Positions 1 through 6,901 of a stretch of DNA of 64,000 nt are shown piece by piece. The notes under the pieces were generated by a model. That model made no database searches and had not been told where the DNA came from. It saw nothing but the letters and a program-made list of their open reading frames with translations. Numbering within the stretch: position 1 is the stretch's first letter; every line of letters begins with the position of its first letter. The translations under genes were made by a program, and so were the position numbers. The DNA comes from Flavobacterium sp. 9 (GTDB lineage Bacteria > Bacteroidota > Bacteroidia > Flavobacteriales > Flavobacteriaceae): positions 186,001 through 250,000 of the forward strand of contig NZ_PEEU01000001.1 in NCBI RefSeq assembly GCF_002754195.1, read 5' to 3'.

Positions 1-676
1 TCAAAAAAAAATGTTCGCCAGTTCTTTTAAAAACCATGCTAAACATCACGGAATCAGCTATTTTAAAATTTTAATAATATTACACTTTTTTAGTCAAATA
101 GTCAATTTGACAATAATTCTTTTTAAAGATATCCTAAAAGTTTAGTAAACACATAGATTGTGTCTTTAAAATTTTAACGCCACAGATTAATGGATTAAAA
201 TGATATAATTTATGGAGTTATTTTAATCCGTAGAATATAAATTATTTGCATAACGCTAAAATATATCGCTCCCCAGGAGCTTTGATCCTATTGTGTGCAA
301 ATATTCTATAAATATAATGCCCCTCTGGAGCATATCTTAGTGAATATTTATTGCTATGATATTATGCTTTCCGTAACTGTTGAACAAAGGAATAAAAATC
401 CCATAGGGATGTTATATTTATAGAAAAATTTATATTTTATCGCATTAGAACCCCATCGGGGTGAAATTATAATTGCCTCCAGCTTTAGCTGGAGGTATAA
501 AACAAACACAAAGATTTGGCTTTAGCCGAATTTCTTCATTATTTGGCTAAAGCCATTTGTTATCAATTCTTCAAACTCCAGCTAAAGCTGGAGCCTATTT
601 ACTAACTTTTACACATAAAAAAAGGAGCATTAAAACTCCTATTCTACTTTATAACGACAATCGATAAAGTCAAAAC
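1..676. other. Intergenic region, no gene seen
   Basis: No convincing coding sequence was found in either strand. The region holds AT-rich DNA and several palindromes. From about 255 to 445 there are short GC-rich blocks (ccccaggagc, gcccctctggagc, accccatcggggt) separated by tgtgtgcaaat and ctataaatat stretches. Similar blocks recur at about 17565-17745. The nested palindrome at 476-593 is listed separately. The Crp-type gene ends at 677, so the last part is its 3' flank. Confidence 0.6.
476..593. repeat. Nested palindromic repeat
   Basis: The outer arms are 476-495 (cctccagctttagctggagg) and 576-593 (ctccagctaaagctggag). Each arm is itself a palindrome, and each is the reverse complement of the other. 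Inside lies a second pair, 515-527 and 545-555, built on ggctttagcc and ggctaaagcc. The RNA could fold in more than one way. It is probably a mobile or REP-like palindrome rather than a simple terminator. Confidence 0.7.
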
Positions 677-1258
677 TTATCCATTTTTCAAATGTTTTGC
701 TCTCAATCTGCTTAGAAACTCGGGCGTGATTCCTAAATAAGAAGCAATATATTGTTGCGAAACCCGTTGCGATAATGTTGGATATCGATTCACAAATTCT
801 ACATATTGTTCCATTGCCGTTGAAGAAACGGTTTTGAACAAGCGCTTTTGCAATTTCGATAAATGCCTTTGAATCATTAACCTAAACATACGCTCTAATT
901 GCGGAACTTCATTGATTAAATTTTCTTTCGTTTGACGACTTAAAACCAGTAACTCACAATCTTCAAGCGTTTCAATATACATATCACTTGGCACCTGATC
1001 CTCAAAACTCGTAATATCACTTACCCACCAATCTTCGGTTGCAAATTGCAGTGTCAGTTCTATTCCGTCGCGATCAACGAAATATTCTCTTATGCAACCT
1101 TTATTTATATAAGCTTCAAAATTGCAGATTTCACCTGCATGTAATAAAATTGTTTTCTTAGGAACTTTTCTAAACTCCAGACTGTTTTCAAAAATTTTAA
1201 TCTCTTGTTCTGATAGTCTGGCAAATCTGGAAAGATAATCGTGTATTTTCTCAAACAT
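677..1258 (-). CDS. Crp/Fnr family transcriptional regulator
   Basis: This 193-residue protein has a cyclic-nucleotide-binding-like beta-roll in its first 120 residues and a C-terminal winged HTH (VSQQYIASYLGITPEFLSRL), the usual layout of Crp/Fnr proteins in Bacteroidota. The frame is open to 1351, but the upstream 31 residues do not resemble the family. The internal ATG at 1258 gives the typical MFEKIHDYL start, so I chose it. There are no Fe-S cysteines of the Fnr type. It is divergent from the GlcG-like and aldo/keto reductase genes and may control them. The ligand is unknown. Confidence 0.8.
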   Translation of the reverse strand: MFEKIHDYLSRFARLSEQEIKIFENSLEFRKVPKKTILLHAGEICNFEAYINKGCIREYFVDRDGIELTLQFATEDWWVSDITSFEDQVPSDMYIETLEDCELLVLSRQTKENLINEVPQLERMFRLMIQRHLSKLQKRLFKTVSSTAMEQYVEFVNRYPTLSQRVSQQYIASYLGITPEFLSRLRAKHLKNG

Positions 1259-1360
1259 CTTTAAAACTTGTTTAGTAGGATTGCTTTTGGTAACAAGTCG
1301 TAAATATAAGATGTATTTATTTAAAGTGTTTGTTGCGATTGTTTTTATCAACGTTAATTT

Positions 1361-1442
1361 ATAGACAACGAATATCCGTAGTGGCTCACAATATTAATCT
1401 ATCGACAACGAATATCCGTAGAGGCGCACAGCAGTGCGTCTC
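1361..1442. repeat. Direct repeats plus short palindrome
   Basis: The 20-base motif gacaacgaatatccgtag occurs at 1363 and 1403, with a 40-base period. The second copy runs into a palindromic block, gaggcgcacagcagtgcgtctc (1421-1442). Relatives of that block lie at 4895-4918 (inverted) and 4963-4989. It lies in the divergent gap between the Crp-type gene and the GlcG-like gene. Confidence 0.65.
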
Positions 1443-1475
1443 CGCATAAATTATACACAAAAATTACGCCCTAAA

Positions 1476-1636
1476 ATGTGCCTCTAGGCACATATCATCG
1501 GTAGAAAAAAAAATGGCGCAAAATTCGTTGGCGTGCCGTAGGTACGCATGATTAACGTTTTGATGCGTACCTACGGCACGCTATATTTATTTCGATTGAT
1601 GTTTTTTTTACCGATGATATGTACCTAACGGTACAT
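1476..1636. repeat. Long nested hairpin element, copy 1
   Basis: Outer arms at 1476-1504 and 1609-1636 are nearly complementary (atgtgcctctaggcacat... and ...atgtacctaacggtacat). The inner arms, 1531-1549 (gcgtgccgtaggtacgcat) and 1563-1581, form a perfect 19-bp stem with a 13-base loop. A second copy with the same architecture but diverged outer arms lies at 9524-9676. There is no ORF inside. It looks like a non-autonomous palindromic element. Confidence 0.8.
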
Positions 1637-1819
1637 TTTTATTGCAAATCTTGATTTGCTACGCATTTCTACGTTAAAACCTATTCACATCTTCACATAT
1701 TTACATATTTACAAATTCACATGATTTGTATTATTTTATTATTTCTTGATCTAGTTTAAGAAATTAGGCAATTTAATATTTGATCTTTGAAAATTAAACA
1801 CCCAATAAATTTACAATCA

Positions 1820-2260
1820 ATGAAAGATCAAGTTCTCCATCTACGAATTACATTGGCATTATCGGCAATTGACGATCTAATTCCTTCTTATATGCAAGTT
1901 GAAGAAGACAAAGCAATTTCTAACGGCAACGTTGCAATTTGTATTATTGACGAAGAAGGTATGGTTTATGGCCGAATGTACGGAAATGACAAAGCGCGTA
2001 AAAGACAATCGTATAAAATTGCCTGGACAAAAGCGAGTCAGGTTTGGCTTACTGGAGTTAAAACGGGAGATTACGAGAGATTGGTTTTCAATAAAATTGT
2101 AGACGAAAACGCTAACGGAATCGAAGCGCCGGATCTTATTGGCTGGCAAGGCGGACAACCTATTATATTAAATGACGGAACACAGCTTTCTATTGGTTTT
2201 AGCGGTTTTAGAGGTGTTACCGATTTAGAAATTGTAACCAAGGCATTCAAAAAAATATAA
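1820..2260 (+). CDS. GlcG/HbpS-like protein (heme-degrading domain family)
   Basis: The protein has 146 residues. The family pattern is visible: AWTKASQVWLTG, a conserved GGQPI loop, and a glycine-rich end GFSGFRGV, as in GlcG/HbpS-type proteins whose members bind heme or small cofactors. The frame can be extended to a TTG at 1787, but the ATG at 1820 (MKDQVLHLRI) fits the family better. It lies 20 bases upstream of the aldo/keto reductase gene and is probably cotranscribed with it. No signal peptide is seen, so it should be cytoplasmic. The function is not established; it may be an accessory to the reductase. Confidence 0.75.
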   Translation: MKDQVLHLRITLALSAIDDLIPSYMQVEEDKAISNGNVAICIIDEEGMVYGRMYGNDKARKRQSYKIAWTKASQVWLTGVKTGDYERLVFNKIVDENANGIEAPDLIGWQGGQPIILNDGTQLSIGFSGFRGVTDLEIVTKAFKKI

Positions 2261-2280
2261 CAATCATAATTAAAAAAAAC

Positions 2281-3276
2281 ATGACTTATTTACCAGATTC
2301 AAACCGATATCAAAAAATGGAATACCGTCGTTGTGGCAACAGCGGACTAATGCTTCCGGCGCTTTCTCTTGGTTTGTGGCATAACTTTGGCGCGATCGAT
2401 AATACCGAAAACGCAAGAAATATATTGCACACGGCCTTTGATAACGGTATTACGCATTTTGATCTTGCTAATAATTATGGTCCTCCGGCGGGATCTGCTG
2501 AGACGACTTTTGGACAAATATTCAAACAGGATTTTAAATCTTTTCGTGACGAACTTTTGATTTCTACAAAAGCCGGATGGCCAATGTGGGAAGGTCCTTA
2601 TGGAGATTTAGGTTCAAAAAAGCATTTAATTGCCAGCTTAGACCAAAGTCTTAAACGTATGGATTTAGAATATGTAGATATTTTTTATCACCACAGACCA
2701 GATCCAAACACACCAATGGAAGAAACTATGGCGGCGCTGGATTTAATTGTGCGTCAGGGAAAAGCACTTTATGTAGGTATTTCGAGTTATAGTCCTGCCG
2801 AAACTCAAAAGGCTTTTACAATCTTGAAACAATTAGGAACTCCGTGTGTGATTCATCAGCCTAAATATTCGATGCTGGAGCGTTCTGTAGAAGATGGATT
2901 ATTGGATGTTCTAGAATTAAATGGTATTGGCGGAATCGCTTTTTCACCTCTTGCACAAGGTCTTTTGACAAATAAATATCTAAACGGAATTCCGGAAAAC
3001 TCAAGAGCTACAGCACATCGCGGAAATGGTGCAATCGAAGAAGACGCAATCACGCCTGAGAATATTGCTAAGGTTAAAAAGCTTAACGAAATGGCATTAG
3101 AACGCGGACAAACATTGGCACAAATGGCGTTGTCATGGGTTATGAAAGACAAAAGAATTTCATCGGTTATTATTGGCGCAAGCAAACCAGAACAAGTGAT
3201 TGATTCTGTGGGATGTCTTAAAAACACTTCGTTTTCTGCAGAAGAACTAAAAGCAATCAATCAAATTCTGATATAA
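2281..3276 (+). CDS. Aldo/keto reductase, YghZ (L-glyceraldehyde 3-phosphate reductase) type
   Basis: This 331-residue protein follows E. coli YghZ closely from the N-terminus (RYQKMEYRRCGNSGLMLPAL) through LSLGLWHNFG and FDLANNYGPPAGSAE. The AKR tetrad is present: Asp and Tyr in FDLANNYG, Lys in STKAGW, and His in IFYHHRPD. YghZ-type enzymes reduce L-glyceraldehyde 3-phosphate and other reactive aldehydes with NADPH. It is the second gene of a two-gene unit with the GlcG-like protein, opposite a Crp-type regulator. A detoxification role is likely. The exact substrate in this organism is unknown. Confidence 0.9.
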   Translation: MTYLPDSNRYQKMEYRRCGNSGLMLPALSLGLWHNFGAIDNTENARNILHTAFDNGITHFDLANNYGPPAGSAETTFGQIFKQDFKSFRDELLISTKAGWPMWEGPYGDLGSKKHLIASLDQSLKRMDLEYVDIFYHHRPDPNTPMEETMAALDLIVRQGKALYVGISSYSPAETQKAFTILKQLGTPCVIHQPKYSMLERSVEDGLLDVLELNGIGGIAFSPLAQGLLTNKYLNGIPENSRATAHRGNGAIEEDAITPENIAKVKKLNEMALERGQTLAQMALSWVMKDKRISSVIIGASKPEQVIDSVGCLKNTSFSAEELKAINQILI

Positions 3277-3388
3277 AGCAATTACGAATTGGCACAAGTT
3301 TTAAATAAAAAAATCTGTGCCAATCCGCTTAACCCGCACAATCTGTGGGCTATTCGTAACACACATACTAACTATCTAAACCATAATT

Positions 3389-4849
3389 ATGAAAACATAT
3401 CATTTTACAACATGCCTGACCATCATGTTATCGGGATTTTTGACCAATAATCTCGTTGCTCAAAAAAGTCCCTCAAAAACGGATTATAAAAGCGTTACGG
3501 TTTATGTAACGGCAAAAAATACCAATAACAAACTAACAAAAACGGAAACTTTATCTTTTATAGACAAACCACAACCTATAGAAAAAGAATTTTCTGTATT
3601 TGTAGATCCTTCAAAGACTTATCAAACTATGTTGGGAATTGGTGGCGCTATTACTGATGCTTCCGCGGAAGTTTTCTACAAACTTTCTAAAGAGCAACAG
3701 GCAGAAATTCTGACTGCTTATTATGATAAAGAAAAAGGTATTGGCTATACTTTGGCACGAACAAATATGCAAAGCTGTGATTTTTCAAGTGATATTTACA
3801 GTTATATTGCCGAAGGTGACAAAGACTTAAAAACCTTTGATATTAGCCACGACAGAAAATACAGAATTCCGTTAATTAAAGAAGCTATTGCAAAAGCGGG
3901 TGGAAAATTAACTTTATACGCTTCGCCGTGGAGTCCGCCAGCGTGGATGAAAACCAATAATAATGTTTTGCAAGGCGGAGTTTTAAAACCGGAATACAAC
4001 CAAAGTTGGGCTAACTTTTTTGTGAAATTTATAAAGGAATACGAAAAAGAAGGAATTCCAATTTGGGGTTATACAGTACAAAACGAACCTATGGCGGTGC
4101 AAAAATGGGAATCTTGCATTTTTACAGCGCAAGAAGAACGTGATTTCATTAAAAACTTTCTTGGTCCAACGATGCAAAAAGCAGGTTTGTCTAAAAAGAA
4201 ATTAATTATGTGGGATCATAATCGTGATTTAATGTACCAACGTGTGAGTACAGTTTTGGAAGATAAAGATGCAGCAAAATATGTTTGGGGAATTGGATAT
4301 CACTGGTACGAAGACTGGCATAAAAACGGAATGAACTTTGAAGCTGAGCGCCGTGTAGCAGAAGCTTTTCCGGATAAACCGCTTATCTTAACAGAAGGTT
4401 GTGCGGCTGATTTTGATCAAAAGTTACTGACGGATTGGACTTATGGCGAAAAATATGGAATGTCGATGATTAACGATTTCAATATTGGAACGGTTGCCTG
4501 GACGGACTGGAATATTCTATTGGACGAAAAAGGCGGACCAAACCATGTTCAAAACTTTTGTATGTCGCCTATTCACGCTGATCTTACAACCGGAAAATTG
4601 ATTTATACAAACGGATATTATTATTTAGGTCATTTTTCTAAATTCATTCATCCGGGCGCAAAACGTGTGGCTTGCAATTCCAGCAGTAATAAACTTTTGT
4701 CTACAGCATTTGTAAATCAGGATAATAATCTTGAAGTTGTCGTTATGAATCAATCTGATGATAATGTAGATTATTTTCTTTGGATAAAAGGTAAAGCTTC
4801 AAAAATAACCAGTTTGGCACATTCTATTGCTACTTTAGAAGTAAAATAA
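3389..4849 (+). CDS. Glycoside hydrolase family 30, secreted
   Basis: The 486-residue protein starts with a signal peptide (hydrophobic core to about residue 24, ending NLVAQ). The GH30 (beta/alpha)8 barrel begins at YQTMLGIGGAITDAS. The general acid/base is the Glu of YTVQNEPMA (about residue 232), and the nucleophile is the Glu of LILTEGCA (about 335). A C-terminal beta domain closes the protein (VVMNQSDDNVDYFLW). GH30 members cleave beta-glucosyl linkages such as glucosylceramide or beta-1,6-glucan, or xylan. The motifs resemble the glucosylceramidase/glucanase subfamilies rather than xylanases. The adjacent CBM6-like secreted protein may act with it. Confidence 0.9.
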   Translation: MKTYHFTTCLTIMLSGFLTNNLVAQKSPSKTDYKSVTVYVTAKNTNNKLTKTETLSFIDKPQPIEKEFSVFVDPSKTYQTMLGIGGAITDASAEVFYKLSKEQQAEILTAYYDKEKGIGYTLARTNMQSCDFSSDIYSYIAEGDKDLKTFDISHDRKYRIPLIKEAIAKAGGKLTLYASPWSPPAWMKTNNNVLQGGVLKPEYNQSWANFFVKFIKEYEKEGIPIWGYTVQNEPMAVQKWESCIFTAQEERDFIKNFLGPTMQKAGLSKKKLIMWDHNRDLMYQRVSTVLEDKDAAKYVWGIGYHWYEDWHKNGMNFEAERRVAEAFPDKPLILTEGCAADFDQKLLTDWTYGEKYGMSMINDFNIGTVAWTDWNILLDEKGGPNHVQNFCMSPIHADLTTGKLIYTNGYYYLGHFSKFIHPGAKRVACNSSSNKLLSTAFVNQDNNLEVVVMNQSDDNVDYFLWIKGKASKITSLAHSIATLEVK

Positions 4850-4894
4850 TCTTTTTAACACATAGGTTTTCATGTTTATGCCTAATCTATGCGA

Positions 4895-4989
4895 AGACGC
4901 ACTGCTGTGCGCCTCTACCAATATTCGATGTCAATAAATAATGTTGTTCTCAGGGTTTTAATGTAGAGATGCACAGCAGTGCATCTAAC
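4895..4989. repeat. Two inverted copies of a GC-rich palindromic repeat
   Basis: 4895-4918 (agacgcactgctgtgcgcctctac) and 4963-4989 (gtagagatgcacagcagtgcatc...) are the same element in opposite orientation. Both are related to 1421-1442. They lie between the GH30 and CBM6-like genes. Transcripts could form a long stem between the two copies. Confidence 0.65.
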
Positions 4990-5039
4990 TCTTTGTACAT
5001 CCGAATCTAAACGTCGTAATCATCAAAAAAAAGAATAAT

Positions 5040-5690
5040 ATGAAAAAAACATTAATAATCCTGAATATTTTCGTTTTGATTGGCACATCGGCAATAGCCC
5101 AAACATCGGCTGAAAAGTCAAAACCAATGAAATTACAGCAGATTCCGGGAAAAATAGAATGTGAATTTTACGATTTTGGCGGCGAAGGCATTGCGTATCA
5201 CGATACTGATGAAATCAATAATGGCAGCGGAAAACTAAATCCCGTTAACGGAAATCCTTTGAATGAATTCCGAATTAAAGAAGCCGTGGATATTTCGTAT
5301 ACCAAAACAGATAGTATCGACGACACGCCTTATACCAAAGTTCCGATCAAGATGAAACAGCTTTATGTGGGCTGGACGCAACCTACAGAATGGATAAATT
5401 ATACGGTTCAGATTAAGAAATCCGGAACGTATAAAATTGGTGTTTTATATATCGCAAATGGCCACGGCGCAATTTCTATCGCAGTAAACGGAAATGAAGC
5501 CACGGGAAATATGAAAATTGAATCAACACACGACGATAAAGATCCTGTTGCTTGGCGACAATGGCATCATTGGAACAGTTCAGAAAACATAGGAACTATT
5601 AAACTCGAAAAAGGCACACAATTATTGACTTTGCATATTGTCGAAAACGGAAATATGAATTTAGATTACCTGACTTTTACGCCCAATTAA
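5040..5690 (+). CDS. Secreted CBM6-like carbohydrate-binding protein
   Basis: The 216-residue protein has a clear signal peptide ending SAIAQ. The mature part begins IPGKIECEFYDFGGEGIAYHD and later has VGWTQPTEWINYTVQI, KSGTYKIGVLY and a terminal NLDYLTF. This is the order of strands and aromatic residues seen in CBM6-type beta-sandwich modules (the IEAEdy...GwtsaGewl.Y.v pattern). There is no attached catalytic domain, which is unusual for such a module. It follows the GH30 gene on the same strand and may present or bind the same glycan at the cell surface. Its function is inferred from fold only. Confidence 0.7.
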   Translation: MKKTLIILNIFVLIGTSAIAQTSAEKSKPMKLQQIPGKIECEFYDFGGEGIAYHDTDEINNGSGKLNPVNGNPLNEFRIKEAVDISYTKTDSIDDTPYTKVPIKMKQLYVGWTQPTEWINYTVQIKKSGTYKIGVLYIANGHGAISIAVNGNEATGNMKIESTHDDKDPVAWRQWHHWNSSENIGTIKLEKGTQLLTLHIVENGNMNLDYLTFTPN

Positions 5691-5716
5691 TTTTTTCACC
5701 ATATAAGTTATGTAAG

Positions 5717-5850
5717 TTTATTTAAGCTTTGCGCATAATTTACAAAGCAACTTATATTTTCTTATATCACTTATATGGTGAAATTCATTTATTTAAGCTT
5801 TGCGCATATTTACAATCCAGCTTATATTTTCTTATATCACTTATATGGTA
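5717..5850. repeat. Tandem imperfect direct repeat (about 70-base period)
   Basis: The block atttaagctttgcgcata...cttatattttcttatatcacttatatggt occurs twice, at about 5719-5779 and 5790-5849. Single and partial acttatatggtg copies lie on both sides, from 5697 to about 5870. It fills most of the gap between the CBM6-like and nucleotidyltransferase genes. No ORF is present. Confidence 0.75.
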
Positions 5851-5970
5851 AAAACAACTTATATAGTGAAAATCGTCAAATCAAGTATTTCTACCTAAAA
5901 CCAGTTCATTCTATCTTTCTAAATTAGCTCAATAAAATGATCGTCATTTTAATTCTCTTATAAAGATCTT

Positions 5971-6654
5971 ATGAGCAATCCCATTTTTACCGCACTTTTA
6001 CCAATCCAAAAAGAATTTTCATACTATTTACCTAACAGAAATTTCCTTGAATTCAACGGAAAACCTGTTTATCAATATATGATTGAAAAATTACTGAAAA
6101 TCGATGCATTTGAAAGTATTGTTATCAATACAGATTCTGAAGAAGTGAAAGAATATTGCAAAAGCAACGGCAAACTAAGGATAATCGACCGACCGAAATC
6201 TTTAATTGGCGAAGACATAAAATCAGATTTGATTACAGCTTATACTCTTGATAAAATTGGTGGAGAACATTTTATCGAAATTCAAAGCTTTAATCCATTG
6301 CTTACGCAGTTTACAATAGAGAGTTTCATCAAACTATATATAGATCTTATAGTGTCTGGAGAATATTATGATTCGCTTTTTAGTATGCAGCGTTATGAGT
6401 TGAGAAATTATGATGTAGATAAAATGGAAATAAGAAATGACTTCCCTTTTTCAATAATCGAAAACGGAATTCTTTACGGATTTAATCGAACCACTTTCCG
6501 CAAAAACCGAAAAAAAATTGGAAAAATGGCCACGCTTTCTGACGTAAAAGAAATTGAGAATACACTTCTGGATTCAGAAACTAACTATGAATTAGTGAAA
6601 CTGGTTTTTGCTAATCAGGATAAATTTCCAGCTATTTTTCATAGTGGCGTTTAA
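5971..6654 (+). CDS. Acylneuraminate cytidylyltransferase-like protein (atypical)
   Basis: This 227-residue protein has the fold pattern of CMP-sugar synthetases: FTALLPIQ at the start, FNGKPVYQYMIEKLL, IVINTDSEEVKEY and IIDRPKSLIGEDI. The usual glycine/arginine-rich nucleotide loop after the first strand is replaced by KEFSYYLPNRNF, so standard CTP binding may be altered. It is a single gene without sugar-biosynthesis neighbours, preceded by repeats and followed by a strong hairpin. It could activate an unusual sugar or be a diverged non-catalytic relative. The family is moderately certain, the substrate unknown. Confidence 0.65.
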   Translation: MSNPIFTALLPIQKEFSYYLPNRNFLEFNGKPVYQYMIEKLLKIDAFESIVINTDSEEVKEYCKSNGKLRIIDRPKSLIGEDIKSDLITAYTLDKIGGEHFIEIQSFNPLLTQFTIESFIKLYIDLIVSGEYYDSLFSMQRYELRNYDVDKMEIRNDFPFSIIENGILYGFNRTTFRKNRKKIGKMATLSDVKEIENTLLDSETNYELVKLVFANQDKFPAIFHSGV

Positions 6655-6673
6655 AAAAAGAAGCAAGAAGTAA

Positions 6674-6720
6674 GAAGCAAGAAGGGCATTTCATTACAAA
6701 TGAAATGCCCTTCTTGCTTC
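6674..6720. terminator. Perfect 21-bp hairpin between convergent genes
   Basis: Arms at 6674-6694 and 6700-6720 (gaagcaagaagggcatttcat and its exact complement) are separated by a 5-base loop. It sits between the stops of converging genes at 6654 and 6902, as expected for a bidirectional terminator. The stem is longer than usual and has no clear T-tract. It is preceded by a degenerate direct repeat of its own arm (agaagcaagaagtaagaagcaagaag), so it may have arisen by slippage or be a repeat element. Confidence 0.65.
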
Positions 6721-6738
6721 TATCCAAATTTCAAACAT

Positions 6739-6861
6739 AGCCCAAGGTTTCAACCTTGGGATACGCATCGTGATAAATAATAATAATAATAATAATTAAT
6801 AGATCACGATAATATAACCCGCTCCAATGGTTAAAACCATTGGCTATGTTTATAAACATTA
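6739..6861. repeat. Composite palindrome with AAT microsatellite
   Basis: Short hairpins ccaaggtttcaaccttgg (near 6743) and ccaatggttaaaaccattgg (near 6823) lie inside outer arms acatagcc and ggctatgt. Between them are atcgtgat and atcacgat arms around an aataataat run. It lies directly downstream of the TonB receptor gene (minus strand) and may affect transcript ends. Confidence 0.6.
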
Positions 6862-6901
6862 ATTTTATTTCCTTAATATTTTTTTGGCTTAGCCAATAAT
6901 C

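Noticed and set aside
1787..1819. TTG start for the GlcG-like gene
   Set aside because: The added 11 residues do not resemble the family, and the ATG at 1820 gives a natural start.
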